In this document: positions 1-12,729 of the stretch, piece by piece
How positions within the stretch are numbered: position 1 is the stretch's first letter
Layout of the letters: every line of letters begins with the position of its first letter
Origin: Myripristis murdjan
Taxonomy: Eukaryota; Chordata; Actinopteri; Holocentriformes; Holocentridae
Assembly: GCF_902150065.1 (NCBI RefSeq)
Contig: NC_043980.1
Span: forward strand, 14,298,917 to 14,362,916
Direction: 5' to 3'
DNA length: 64,000 nucleotides
Translations under genes and position numbers: made by a program
Notes under the pieces: generated by a model
The model's input: only the letters and a program-made list of their open reading frames with translations
Told to the model about the DNA's origin: nothing
Databases searched by the model: none

Positions 1-373
1 AGCCATTGGTTGAGCCACAAACGGTGGAAAAAAGCTGCCCTCAAGTCATTATTGGCCTTACCCATCATCTTTTCTTGTCATGACTGATGGGGTTGCGTAC
101 AACAGCGACACCCAGAGGCCATTCAGAGTAAATTGGCGCACTGCCCTGGCGACAATGTTTCGTTTCATTTGACTTTTTATGCATGTCACGGTGAAACTTG
201 TTAAAATGAACCTTTTTAGCAAGCATGGAACTATCCGTATGTTTTCCTTATTTATAATTTTCAGGGCTTAAAGGCAGACTGTGCACTTTCAAATGAGAGG
301 GCTCCTGAGGTATTTCTAAGTTCAGTTCTTTTGAGAATTGAGTGGCAGTCGTCAGTCTTTACCGCATCATAAC
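1..373. other. Left-edge intergenic DNA
   Basis: I see no exon, RNA gene or recognisable repeat here. The stretch ends in the left 8-bp target duplication of the hAT-like element that follows. The gene further left lies outside the window. Confidence 0.5.
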
Positions 374-860
374 CAAGGTTATTGTAGTTAACTAAAACTA
401 AAACTAGAACTAGATGTAAAAATGAGAAATGTAAAATAAAAACTAGACTTTACAAACAAACTAAAATTAGCTGAAACAATATTGTGTGCTTATAAAACTA
501 ACTAAAATAAAATGAAAATGCACAGAGAATGTCTTTAGTTTTAGTCTGTGTCAGTTTGGTCAAATTTGCCAACACAAAAAACACGAGGAGGCGCTGGTGC
601 TGATGTTTACTGAGACAGGGACATCCACATGACTGGGAGCCAGTTAACTTCCCAAAATGTCTAACCTCCCCCTTATTGTATAAAAAACTCAAACTGATAC
701 TGAAACTAATAAAAACTAAAGTAAAACTAAACATTTTAAAATAGTAAAAACGAAACAGTCACTGTGGAAACTGACAGGAACTAAACTGAATTGAAAACAA
801 AGATTAGACACGAAATAAATACAAAATCTAATGAACAATACAAAACTATAACAACTCTTT
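374..860 (+). mobile_element. hAT-like non-autonomous DNA element (MITE), copy 1
   Basis: An A/T-rich, non-coding 487-bp element. It is flanked by a perfect 8-bp direct repeat, ATCATAAC, at 366-373 and 861-868. An 8-bp target duplication is characteristic of the hAT superfamily. The ends form imperfect terminal inverted repeats: CAAGGTTATTGTAG at the left, and AAAGAGTTGTTATAG when the right end is read on the other strand. A second, inverted copy lies in the first large slc25a38 intron at about 4556-4976. There is no transposase, so it would have been moved in trans. Confidence 0.75.
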
Positions 861-868
861 ATCATAAC

Positions 869-1378
869 AGGGTGGGGCGCGCGCTCTGTCCGCCTCTCGG
901 CTGCGATAACGAGGAGAGATAACGGGCACGCATGCGCGCTCACGTGTGTGTGTGCGTGTGCATGAGAGGGGCTGACGCCGCTGGAGGTGAACTTGTCTGC
1001 ATGTTTTCACGGCGCAGCAGCTCCTCCGGTGTGGCTTTGGGATGACACCCACTGGCTTTCTCTTTCTCTGTAATGAAAGACGCCGTGCCAGGCCGGGCGA
1101 GGATATAAACCACCAGTTAGACAGGGAAATAGGTGATTAAACTGAGAAGTTACACAGACCAACCGCTAAGTTAGCCAGCGCCGGCTAACGAGGCTAGCCA
1201 GCCAGCTGTGATCCACCTTGTAGGGGAATAAGTGTTAAAGTCTTTACTAACTAATATCACTGAGCGTAAGCCTCGTCGATTTCTTCTCGGCAAAGTTCAC
1301 ACTGACTACCAAACATGTCGCTTTTCCAGCTGACAGGAGTGACCATCTTCACTACTCCCTAACAGACCTCAAAGTCAG
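869..1378 (+). promoter_or_regulatory. slc25a38: slc25a38 promoter region and non-coding first exon
   Basis: G/C content rises from about 870, and a strong splice donor, AAAGTCAG|GTAAGA, follows position 1378. The matching acceptor is inferred at 1761-1762 (TTTCGTCAG). The start of transcription cannot be fixed from sequence. The main reading frame, extended upstream through this exon, meets an in-frame stop, so translation must begin in the next exon at 1862. Confidence 0.5.
1315..1362 (+). CDS. Upstream ORF in slc25a38 leader, 15 codons plus stop
   Basis: An ATG at 1315 opens a short frame of 15 residues (MSLFQLTGVTIFTTP) that ends at TAA 1360-1362, 16 bases before the leader splice donor. 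It precedes the main start codon in the spliced mRNA and could dampen translation of the carrier. Whether it is translated cannot be judged here; short upstream frames also arise by chance. Confidence 0.3.
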   Translation: MSLFQLTGVTIFTTP

Positions 1379-1861
1379 GTAAGAGAAGCTAACATGCTAA
1401 GTATGCTAAGTTAGCTAGCCGGCTGGGAAGTCATTGTAAATACTGTTATGTGATTGGAGCATGAGAGAGTGGTTTCTAAAACAAAGCGGCAGTCACAGCA
1501 GAAAGGACTCGCAGCCTTTAAAGCAGCTCGAAGTAACTTGGTGTTATTTTTTTCCTGCCGTTTCCCACTCCTCTAACTTGTTAGCCTAGCAGCCTCGCTA
1601 ACCGTAGTCCGACACCGGCCGGGCTGATGTCACTCCGGACCCCCGCTGCATCATAACCCGCTCAGCTGTCACTGCAGGTTGTAATGGAGTTTTTTAGTTA
1701 TCGCGTCGTGCTTTGAAATGTAAATCAGCAGCTGTCATCTGTTGTTCTTGCCCTTTCGTCAGTGTGTGTGGTTGAAAACGAGCACCTTCAAAACGGCAGC
1801 GGAGGACAAGGCTCGCTCACCGGACTCCCCTCAGCCCACAGCCTCAGCATCCAGCTCGAAG

Positions 1862-2674
1862 ATGGAGGTGGCCATGGTAGGTGCACCCGCTGGCTTGCTT
1901 GGACTAATCAGGAATATTTTGCCTTTAAGGTTTAAAAAAAAAAAAAAAAATCCCCATTAGGATTAAATCCCCTCTTAGGTTGGGGATCTCTGTCTGTATG
2001 TTGGGAGATTAGTTTCAGTAACCTTTATTCTATCCACATTCAGTTTTGAAATGGTTTTAATTGAAGGCAGACTGCACAGTTGAGTGTTAGTGGCCCATGT
2101 TGTAACTTCAAAGGGCAGCAAACTGAACCAATCTTTTTTGTTACAATAGCTGTGACCTTCAAAATAGCACCTACTTTTGTTATTTCACTATCTTAATCAG
2201 TGTTTATGATACAATAATAATAATAATAATAATAATGATAATAATATCTTGAAGGCCATTGAAAGCTGAAATTAGTTGACGTTTGGCTGGTTGTTGATGC
2301 CATTTGGTGGAGCCTTCTTGTCCAACACATCTCACAGTACCATGAATATTTAAGTCTTTAGTATGATCTGCCTCATTAGGAATTGAACTTCTGACCATGG
2401 TAATGTTGGTGCCTGTGCACTTCTTATTGAATTACACAAGACTGCTGCTGCCATTCACGTGAATTCACCTGAAACCTGGTGAAGCCAAACCAATTTTCTT
2501 CACACAGCGTCTCATTTTTGTTTGTTGCCATGGCATCTCTTTCAAAGGTGGGACATAGCTTATCTAGAGGGCATGATGGGAGTGTTGGGTTGATTTTTGT
2601 GCACTGGACTCGCTCTGATATAATTGTTACTACAGCCACTGAGGCACTGAAACCCACTGTCTGTCTCTGTGTGT

Positions 2675-2711
<37 letters not shown>

Positions 2712-4339
2712 CAAACTCTGATCTTAATTAAATTTTTTGATAGGGTGAAGCGTTTAACAATGTGATACTGTATTGATCCCTGGAGGGAAATTCTCAATCC
2801 TTCATCACTACAAATCCTGCATCACACATGATTTTAGGCATGTAGGCGGCCCCCTGAAGACTAGAATTAACAGGCTCCCACTGCCATACATTTTCTGTGA
2901 CCCACATTTACAGTCTTCTTTACACACACACACACATATGCACACACACACACATACCACACATCCAGCCACTGCATGACTCATGCCATTTGACAAAGGC
3001 AGAATTTGGCAGTGAGCTCTACAGAGGGGAGAGAGAAATGCAGTTGTGTGAGTGTGTCGCTTAAGATAGAGATAGAATCCCATAGAAAAAAGCGGCGTGG
3101 ATTAAGCTTCTGCTCTGGCTACGAAAGGGGGAAGGGAGGCAGAAAAGCAGGAGCAAGCAATTGTGGGCTGGCAAGAGAGGGAGAGACACAGCGAGAGAGA
3201 GAGAGCGAGAGAGGAAGGGGCGCAGGAGAGGGATGGAGGTTTATTCTATAATGTGCTATTTGTAGCATCAGAGGGAGAGAGAGGTGAAAGAGGGCAAAAT
3301 GCAGGAAAAACAGGATTCTCCAAGCCGAACCCCAGGTGGCCTCGGGAAGGTAGGGGAGATGGTTTATGCGTGTATACATAAAAGTGCTCATTTATGTAAA
3401 CAGCGTGTGTAAAGACTACATATGTGTTGTTGGTGTTTATGTATTAGTTCCATGTGTGTGTCCAACTTGTATTTTGTAGCAAAGCAAACAGCGTATGCAC
3501 ACTGTTTGCTCATATGTGGTTATTATTGTTGTTTTTATTGTTATTGTGGTTAGTTTTTGCTTATGTTTTTCAGTTTTCAGTTTTTCTATGTTTTTATGTG
3601 TAAGTATTTGTGCATTCATCTTCAAATGCATTTAAATTTAGCGTCTGCCTGTCTGTCCGTGTTTATCGTGTCCGCACTGTCTGTTTGTCCACGAGGCGTG
3701 TAGCCACGGATAATGCCGAGTCTTGGTGTGATTCCTCTCGACAGCCCCTGTGTGTGTGTGTTTGTGTGGACTGTCTCTGCACATCTACATCATCTCCACT
3801 TGGTTTTGTGTGTGAACTTGGCCTCAGCTGTGTTAACAGCCTTGTTTGTTTGTACATAGAAATGCTACACAAAGCACATTTGTATTTATGATCAAATTAC
3901 GGCCTCATACAGTATATGCGTTTTAAGTGAAGTGCGTAATTTCGCGTACATTTTCATTGTGTCAGGATTTATGGTGTGTTAATTTGTTTGTTGAGATTTT
4001 CTTATGTTCAGAGAAAGTTATATCCTGCGACTTGCAGTGAACCAACGCGTGTTTCATACCACATGAGATGATGAACTGCACAGTTTCATGTAATGCTTTT
4101 CACAGGGTGACTAATCCTTTATCCTTTCTTTTCCTTATCCTTGTTTTTGCCTTTCTTCCTCTTCCTCCCTCTCTCTTTTCTGTCCCTTCTAATCCCACTT
4201 TCTATATTTCTCCCTCTTTTTCACCGTTCCCCCCTCTCTGCACTTTTCTGCTGCCACTTCTTTTTCCTGTCACTTCCCTTACCCTAACTCTTTGCCATCC
4301 TACCCTCCTCGCCCTCTTTCTTTCCATTCCTCTGTGTCT

Positions 4340-4382
<43 letters not shown>

Positions 4383-7300
4383 CACCCGCTCTTTCTCCCT
4401 CTCTCTGTCGTTGCCCCCAGGCTCACCCAGCTCTCAAAGCCTTTATGTGTGGCTCTCTCAGCGGCACCTGCTCTACGCTGCTCTTCCAGCCTCTGGATCT
4501 GGTCAAGACGCGCCTGCAGACCCTGCAGAACAACGCTAAGCCAGGGTGCGTATGTCAGAGTTATTATTATAGTTTTTAATTTTTTGTTAGTTTTTATTTT
4601 CATTTTGTGTCTAATTTTTGCTTTCAATTTAGTTTGTTTCAGTTTGTTTCCAGAGTGGGTTTGCACGTTTCACTTTCGTTTTGATTGTTTAAGTTTCAGT
4701 ATTAGTTTGAGGTTTTTTTTATATAATATGAGGGATATCCCAGTCTCAGTAAACATCAGCACCAGCACTTCCTCATGCTCCTTGTGTTGGTAAATTTGAT
4801 CAAATCGACAAAGACTAAAACTGAAGACATTTTTTGTAATTTGTATTTTATTTTAGTCCTGTAAGTACACAATATTGTTTCAGTTAGTTTGTGAAATCTA
4901 GTTTTTATTTTTATTGCTGTTAACTAAAATATTCTTTCACATCCAGTTTTAGTTTTAGTTAACTGTAACAACCTTTGTGTATATACACCGACACATGTCA
5001 AGTGTTTGCACATAAAAACACACATTAGACGATGGATTCAATTTCTTCATATGATGCTGGTTTCAAGCCAGCAAAGCACTGGATTTGCTAATACTCAGGT
5101 TGAACAAATCTCAGGTCTGCATTTCCCAGTGTGTTTGTGAACATGTGTTCAAAAGCATGGATACACTTCCCAAAATTGATATTTGTGGCATACTGTTGAC
5201 TACGGGAGGGTGCAGAAATGCATGTGGCATATTTTTAAATTTTAATTTTTTTCTTCACCAGCCCATTATTCAAAAGCAGATTTTAAAATTTAATCCAGAT
5301 TCAATAAAATGTTTTCAAACACCAGCCCTGCTGTCATGTGCGTGAACAGATCAGCATGCTCTTGGTGTTTATCTCTCTCCCATTTCCTCTCTCTCACTTT
5401 GACTCATGCACTTGTACACCATCACACACACACACACACACCATGTAAAGCAGCATCCTCTCCAGGCATGTACGACACAGACACACAGACACACACACAC
5501 ACACACACCCAGCAACAGAACAAAATCTGCAGGCAGTACCAGTCTGAATCCACTGTTAGGATCTATATAGGGCAATCAGCCACACCAGTACCATGTAATT
5601 AGTCACAGTTATAGGCTGCTAGGCTACAATTACCTCCTCTAAGGACAGGCACAGCAAATGTTAACAGCAGAAAAAGGATTTTTGTTTCAAACAGATCCAC
5701 AGGTGTAGCTGTGTTTTATAAGAATTAACCTCAGAAATGATTGTCAGGGTATTTAGTCTTGTCTTAGTCATCGTTCCAGCACTGTAAATCACACCTGCGT
5801 GTTTATGTGCGTTTGAATAAGTGATAAATTATGACTGTGCATTTGCATCTCTGTTTGTGTTTGTGTGTCTGCACCTTAATATGTAACCATTCCTCAATTT
5901 CGCCCCTCAGTGCGCCAAAGGTGGGGATGTTTACCGTTTTCATCAACGTCATAAGGACAGAGAATTTCTTCAGTCTGTGGAAGGGGGTGTCACCAGTGAG
6001 TAACTGACCTTATTTATACTTGGTAACATTTAGAATTATCCCTGCAGTTATCATTCATGTTTCTGTAGTGCAAATTGGGTCTTGTTTAACCCCAGGCTGA
6101 CAGTGGTGCTGGTTGTACGAGGAGGTAAGGTTGAGACTTGATTTCAGTGTAACAGAAACTATGCAAGTCTTGGCAACAAACCTGTTGTAACTGTTTATCT
6201 GAGTGTTGTGCAGTTTTAGTTAAGTTACTGTTTACGACTCCTCTTATGAATACATGCCAGGTTGGAGCCGATTGTGGAATTTTAAGTTTCACTTTTGTAT
6301 TTGCTGCTTGAATGCTCGATCTTAATGAGTAATATGTTGTGAATTAACAAACATTGATGATCTGACCTAAACTTCTCCTTCAAAAAACACATTTTGGCAT
6401 GCAAAATTTCTCAAGAAATACAGGGGAATTCACTTTTTCAGTTGTTATATACGTACTAACAAATTAACATTTCAGTTTAAACAATTTAAACCTTTATCAT
6501 CTGACTTTTCATTATTGGGGGAAAAAAAACTCTGTTTCCCTCCACCAAAGTAAAGCTTTAACATTATCACATTAACCAAAAGACGCATAATTCAAGAAAT
6601 ATTTGACGCTCCTATTGCTTTGTTCTCCTTCCTCTTCCTCACCTCCAGTCATTTGTGCGCTGCATCCCTGGAGTGGGCATCTACTTCAGCACCTTCTACT
6701 CCCTAAAGCAGCACTTCTTTGTGGACCGGGCACCCAACGCCGGTGAGGCTGTTCTTCTGGGCGCCGGGGCCAGAGCGGTGGCCGGTATCTCCCTGCTGCC
6801 CGTCACCGTCATCAAGACACGTTTTGAGGTGAGCGACAGTTTATTTACAGAGTGGCGTCGGAGCATAGAAGGACCCCAGAGCTCCTCTGAAACTCACGTG
6901 AATGACTGCATGACGTGCTGTCTTAAATGGTTTTTCTGTTGATTTCCACACTCATGAGTTCGAATCAGCATCGTAGAAGTGACTCTAAAGAAAAAACAGT
7001 CTCAGGCAGGATGTTTTTTGCCTGTAAAAGTCATGAAGACACAGCATGCAGTGAACAGCAAAAGATGTGCATGAAAGCATTATATAATAGTAAGGGATAT
7101 TAAATGTCAGGGCTTAGACCTGTAAGCTCAGCTGCCTGTCATCAAGGCATATTTAAAGGTCAGGAAGAGTCTTCTTATAAACATTATCCTCCATTTTTCT
7201 CCCCCATTAAATTCTCTACCCTTGATTCGTTGTTTACAAGGTTACCAGTGATTATGAAAACATTTCTTGCATTGTCTGCTAATTACATAAGATATGTAAT

Positions 7301-9561
7301 ATAATGAGATGGTGGCAAGATTGTGCAAGAAGTTCAGAGCCAAAAGTGGCATCTGTGCAAACGTGCACATTTGCCTCTAAAAATTGTATGAACTGACTGA
7401 AATTTGAATGTTCACAGTGATTCACACCATGCAGTTGTTCCATGGTTCAGTTTCAAGAAAGATTGGGGTTAGAATTTGAGTTCAGTTTTGTAAGAGTGAA
7501 GCTTACAGTAAATCGCTGTGTCTGAATCTTGCTTTATACTAAGGGGAATCCAAATATCCTCCAAACATTGCCACTTAAATTCAGGATGAGTGTTTTGTGC
7601 CATAATTCTGCATGAAAGCATGTGTGTGCTAAGGAGAAACTACCAGGCTACTGAAAAATATGGCTTTACAGAGAATGAGAGACTATTCAAGTAGCCGTTA
7701 ATAATATGTTGTGCATGTTTTTTTACATTAGTACAAGTGTCTTAAAAAGCTGGGTGTGAGTAAATTTCATATTATTTTCATGTTGTTACTGTGTTTCAGA
7801 GTGGCCATTATAACTACGTGAGTGTGGCTGGTGCTCTGAAGAGTGTGTATGAAACGGAGGGCATCAGGGCTCTGTTCTCAGGGCTGACCGCCACGCTGCT
7901 GCGAGACGCTCCCTTCTCCGGCATCTACGTCATGTTCTACAGCCAGGCCAAGAGGTCGCTGCCTCAAGGTGAGAGCCACGCTGGAGCAGCAAATCAAAAC
8001 TGGGGCGATTTAAAATGTGAGGTGCTCTGTTCTTGAGTGCTAGAGAGCAAAATGCTGTGTAAGTGTCCCTGTGCTGTCACAGAAGATTTGTCAGGTTGCG
8101 TAACGTGGTTTAGCTCGATTACTGAGCATGTTTATGTTTCTCAAACATAAAAGAAGAGATTTGTTTTTCTGTTAGGCAAATAAGATATTTAAAGCCCTAA
8201 TTGCTGTACGATGCCCCAGTCAGTGGTCCAGCTCTCTGTTTTTGTTTTGTATACACTGTAATGTGGCTTTCACACTATCTGAGGGTAGGGGTGAGGAGCA
8301 AGTGCATGTGAGCCATGGAGCCATGGAAACTGCCCAGACTGTCTGTGTATGCCATTTACTTTAGGCTAAATAAGTCGGCTAACTACTGTACTCATTAAAA
8401 ATCAACATTCCTGGAGTTTGCTGTTGAAAACAATGATTTGAACGGTGAAGATAATAAAATAGTCACTCATCTTGACATTGTCTCATGCAGCAAAGAAAGA
8501 CCGATTGCTAGTGACAATAAAGTGGGTGAAGGGGGAGGGTCACCTTCCAAATAAAAGCAAACCAAAACAAGTACACTGTTGCACTTTCTTGGTAAGCCAC
8601 AAGAGATCTAATAACACAAATCGTATATGTCTGTTAAAAAAGAAAATCTATAGATGACACAAGAGATCTACTCTCAACAGTGACTGTAGCTTTTAACTAT
8701 GAAAGTTGCTGGTACGGTTGAGCAATAGGATGAATGTATCAGCAGTTGCCGAAGGTCTGAATACATCGCCAGTAGATTTTTGTCCGCTGATTAAATTGTG
8801 TTCAAGTTTTCCCATAATGGAGGCCTAGTGCAGATTCATCTGTGGCACACCACCACAATAGAACAATAATACATTGGGTTAATCAGTAGCTGTATAGAAG
8901 TGATCGTAATAAATCTAATTTGAAAACAAGCACCCCCTCGCCAATATACCAGCAATGACCAGCTGTTGGAGTGACAGTGGCAGATTGTTAGCAGTCACTG
9001 AAAATTGCGACACATCACCCGGCTCTCATTGCTGATAAAATAATCTTAAATTAGTGCCTTAAAACTTCTATCATGCAAATCTAGGGTTGCCAACCATCCA
9101 TAAAAACACTGAATCATGCCATAATTGGAAGGTTATACCATGTCAGGACCACAAGCATCAAGTCAGCTTTGCACTCGCGAGATGACATCCTTCACTCGAG
9201 ATTGATAGGACGATCTATATCAGTTCCATCAAGTATTTTGTGCACATTTCAAAGTCTAAATTTAGCAGCAAAGCAGCAGGCAATATGTCTGTGCGGTGTA
9301 GACTTCTCCAAGTCATCTCGACCCTGACAGGCCCCGCTGGGTTCATTAAAAAAAAAAAAAAATCCTAAAGTTGTTTTAGCCTATACTTCAGTCTGTGTGT
9401 GTGGACATTGGAGCGTCTTTCTGTGGTGCGGTGACTGTGTGGGACACACACCACTTCAGAGGTTGGATGTGGTTTATGTTGTTGCTGTTGTCATTCTGTT
9501 CCATTTAATGAGACTATTACAATCCGTCTCTCCCTCTCAGGAACGTGTGTGCGTGTGTGCG

Positions 9562-9646
<85 letters not shown>

Positions 9647-10603
9647 GTGTGTGTGTGCATGTGTAAAGGTTCTAGACAGCGCATTTTCCTTTTAATATTG
9701 TATTAGTGGCGATGTTATTTTTTTCTCCACTCTGCACCTGCTATTGGTCAGGTCAGTATCACAGTCTGTGGTGCGGTATCTCCTCTCTCCTCATTATCAT
9801 CATCTGATTATTATTATCAGCAAACACAGAGCACTGTAAATTGTAGTAAATCCATGAAGTTTGAAATAGTCTATAGGTTGCACCATGTAGATTAAAAAAT
9901 TAAGTCAGTGGCTTTTTATTGGCTATAATCCTCACATTTACACGCCTATTGTTGGAAAAATTAGACCACCCACTGCTAAAAAATATCTAGGGAGAAACAT
10001 GATTTCAAGCCCAGTTTGAAATGGGTAATAAAATTGATCTTATTGCATGTCTTAGCAGTACAGTATGCAATACTGTGACTTCAGTGTACTGTTGTAATTT
10101 TCTCCTGGTTCTTGGTGTGTCTCTTTCAGAGGTGACTTCGTCATTCTATGCCCCGCTGGTGAACTTTAGCTGTGGTGTGGTGGCGGGAGTCTTGGCCTCA
10201 CTGGTCACCCAGCCTGCAGATGTTGTGAAGACCCACATCCAAGTCAGCCCGTCTCACTGGAGCACGTTAGACGCTGTTCGCTATATCTACAGGGTTTGTA
10301 TGCATTCATTGGAGTAAGTTATGTAATTTACACAGCTTAACCTTCCAAGATATCACATTTTTTAAGAGGTAGTTCTTTCAGCTGATCTTTGCATATACTA
10401 ATTAAATACTCGGCCACCAAATGTGGTATTGCTTTACAATTAGAACAGCATGAGCTTTTCCCCTTTGTCATCTCTTTCAGGAGAATGGCCTGAGTGGGTT
10501 TTTTCGTGGGGCGGTACCCAGGTCTCTCCGACGCACTCTGATGGCTGCTATGGCCTGGACTGTCTACGAACAGCTCATGGCTCGAATGGGCCTCAAATCC
10601 TGA
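1862..10603 (+). CDS. slc25a38: Mitochondrial glycine transporter SLC25A38 (spliced, 7 coding exons)
   Basis: Exons: 1862-1876, 4421-4545, 5911-5995, 6649-6828, 7800-7968, 10130-10293, 10481-10603. All junctions keep phase and give 286 aa (human about 304, differing mainly at the N-terminus). This inner-membrane carrier (yeast Hem25 homologue) imports glycine for 5-aminolevulinate synthesis, the first step of haem synthesis. Three mitochondrial-carrier repeats are visible with signature motifs PLDLVK (residues 29-34), PVTVIK (126-131) and PADVVK (220-225). The second repeat has Thr where the acidic residue is usual, as in the human protein. The C-terminus is [20 protein letters not shown]. 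The start at 1862 is chosen because it is the first in-frame ATG after an upstream in-frame stop; a second ATG follows at 1874. Exon 1 codes only five residues. Teleosts often have a and b copies; which one this is cannot be decided here. Confidence 0.95.
2213..2245. repeat. (AAT)n microsatellite
   Basis: About eleven AAT units with one interruption, in slc25a38 intron 1. Confidence 0.9.
2676..2711. repeat. Poly(T) tract of about 36 bases
   Basis: An uninterrupted T run in slc25a38 intron 1. It may be the poly(A) tail of a minus-strand retroposed fragment, but no element body was recognised. Confidence 0.8.
2760..2830 (-). mobile_element. LINE 3'-tail fragment (teleost type)
   Basis: The string TATTGATCCCTGGAGGGAAA near 2772 is, read on the minus strand, the typical 3' tail of fish non-LTR retrotransposons (TTTCCC...GGATCAATA). 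CA-rich simple repeats follow at 2928-2960. No reverse transcriptase segment is seen, so this is a short 5'-truncated fragment. The left and right limits are approximate. Confidence 0.4.
4346..4382. repeat. (CT)n microsatellite in a C/T-rich tract before exon 2
   Basis: A pyrimidine-rich stretch from about 4130 to 4420, with a (CT)n core, lies just upstream of the slc25a38 exon 2 acceptor. It acts in part as an extended polypyrimidine tract. The long open frames seen here in several phases result from this low-complexity composition. Confidence 0.85.
4556..4976 (-). mobile_element. hAT-like MITE, copy 2 (inverted)
   Basis: This is the reverse-oriented relative of the element at 374-860. Its right end (GTTTTAGTTAACTGTAACAA, about 4952-4971) matches the reverse complement of the first copy's left end. 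Its left end begins with AGAGTTATTATTATAG. Possible 8-bp flanking repeats match at only about 5 of 8 positions, so they have decayed. The element begins about 10 bases after the slc25a38 exon 2 donor. Confidence 0.6.
9541..9662. repeat. Long (GT)n microsatellite
   Basis: A nearly pure GT tract of about 120 bases with a few GC interruptions at both ends. It lies in slc25a38 intron 5, about 470 bases upstream of exon 6. Confidence 0.95.
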
Positions 10604-11613
10604 GGAGCAGCAGACTGGAACCACAGGAACAGAGGGCTGGATGAAACAGAAGTGGGCTGTAACAGTTTGTGCAATGAATGCCCTATGCAAGAGGAAAAGG
10701 GAGCGCCGCAGGGTGTAGAGACTGTTGTCTTACACCACCAAGGTGTTGAGCAGAGATTCACAGTGGATAGAAACAAGAGGGTGATGAAGAGAGAGATTGT
10801 TGTGTCCCTGTGTATTGTTTTTGTCATTTAAGTGTTTGTGAAAATGTGCTGTTGTATGTACAATATCTATTGGTGTGGGGTCATGATCGTCATGTAACAC
10901 TTGTTACACTCTTCTATCGATCCTGAACTGAAGTGGCATTCCCTCACTGCTGTGAAGTGAACTTACTCCTCCAACTTTTTATGATGGGAGTGAAACTCCA
11001 TAACACCCCCAGGAATGGCTACCACTCCAAGTAATGGCTGAATCCGGTGACAGAGATTCAGTGACACTCCTTGTCAGCCTAGTTGCCTTTGACAAGGTGT
11101 ATGAAAAGCTGTTAAGACAAATGTGACAAGCTGATGTACTCTGAGTGTGTGCTGAGGTAACCAAAAACAAAGTGCAGCGGAGAGAAAGGGAGAGGAACTC
11201 TGGCTTGAACTGTATTTATGAAACTTGCTTTAGACGGAGAGTCGTTTGTTTCGTAAGTTGCCAGCTGACTTGTATTTATCGACAGGCAGCCTGACAGGTG
11301 GACATTTGGCTTTGTTTCACGCTCTGACAATCACAATTAGCCACACTGCTGTGCACTGAAAGAAATCTAGTCTGGACTGATGAACTTATATAAGCACAAG
11401 GAAGCTGTTGATACACCAATCAGAACTATGCTAATTTAAAATTGGTGCAAACTGAGGTGCATCCTTAACTCAGCATACTCAAACCAGTAGTGCTTTCAGA
11501 ACAAGTGAAGATAGTCAGTCACATCTGAACTTAGCAAACGCAACTCGCAGACATTCAGAGCCGTGATGGTATCAGTCCCACTGGGATTTTGCGGAGTGTT
11601 GTGTGAGTTTTGC

Positions 11614-12709
11614 AATAAAATGCTTAATTTTGCAGCTTTCTCAACTGAGCACTTTGATGATAGGGTTTTTTAAAAGTTTTTTTTGTGAAGAGCGCAATTT
11701 AAATCTTACAGATATTGCAGGTATTGTTGCATTTGGCAAACTCCTGTAATGGCAAAATGCAAATCATGGAGCAACTATTTAACAAAAATGAGTAGCCTGT
11801 TACCATATTTCCATCACAAGCTGCAAGTGAAGCATAACTCATTGAGCTACTTTGTGTATAAGAGTTTTTGAATATAGAGAATCTATATCAGTACTGGAAA
11901 GACATGGGCCTTCACATTCTCCATCCTCCCTCTAGCCTTTGTAAATACTTGACAATATACTTATTCATTGTTAAAGAAGGCCATATTTTTATGTTGGCTG
12001 TACAGTGTGCCATTTGCTATGGATAATATTTATTATTAATATTTAAGAGATGATCTATTGAAAGGTTTATTGTATAGAGGTGTTTTATTGAGAAAGCAGT
12101 GCTGAATGGAAGTTCTCACCTGTAGAAATGACTTGGCACCATCAGCATGAATACACTGGAGGAGGTCTTGGTAACATAACACAACTAGTCACTTGTAAAC
12201 ACTCTGCTCCCTCATACAGAGCTGTGTTACACAAATCTTTAACATAGGAACAGCCTGTGTTGCTTACACAACATTTTTTTTTTTTTTTTTTAAAAAGTCA
12301 GTTCTCCAGTATTACTTCACAAGTTTTTATTTCAAAATCAAAATGAAAGTGGCAAGCTGATTCACTGATAATCCCTGAACAATGGGAGATGCAGGACCGA
12401 GCAGCTGAACTTGAAAAACAGATGTATGTTTACCGAAAGGAAGCTGATGGCGGTGAACGTACGAGCGGAATGTGTCTAACACTCAGCCTCTCTCTGTGTT
12501 TGCCATGTAGCACAAACTGTGTACTTGACTGTGCTCTGCGTGCTATAACACATTTTGCCTTGTTAGTCTTCAATATCACATCATGCCCATAGTCTGTTCA
12601 TTTGCTGTTGTGACTGTATTGTATATGGTCATTGGTATTGTAGATATTTAGTCTGTGCATGTGTTTGCTCAGACAGATGCTGTGCCTGTTGGTTTATAAA
12701 TTTAATAAA
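11614..12709 (+). terminator. slc25a38: slc25a38 polyadenylation signals
   Basis: AATAAA occurs at 11614-11619 and again at 12704-12709, 1.0 and 2.1 kb after the stop codon. The distal one is followed by a T/G-rich stretch (TTTTCCTTTTTGTAAAAG) that suits a cleavage element. The region from 10604 to the distal site holds no other gene and reads as 3' UTR. Usage of either signal is inferred. Confidence 0.5.
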
Positions 12710-12729
12710 GTTTTCCTTTTTGTAAAAGT

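Noticed and set aside
4068-4793. A 241-codon plus-strand frame and several others over the same place
   Set aside because: It is almost entirely a C/T-rich low-complexity tract plus a MITE, and crosses slc25a38 exon 2 in a different phase from the one the carrier uses.
9541-9662. CRISPR-like direct repeats
   Set aside because: This tract and the similar ones at 25613, 31731, 31865 and 44532 are dinucleotide microsatellites without spacers.
12389-12475. Frame with EKQMYVYRKEADGG, slightly like the [13 protein letters not shown] stretch of RPSA
   Set aside because: The likeness covers about a dozen residues with several mismatches, with no flanking similarity, so I take it as chance rather than an rpsa pseudogene. 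It lies in the slc25a38 3' UTR.
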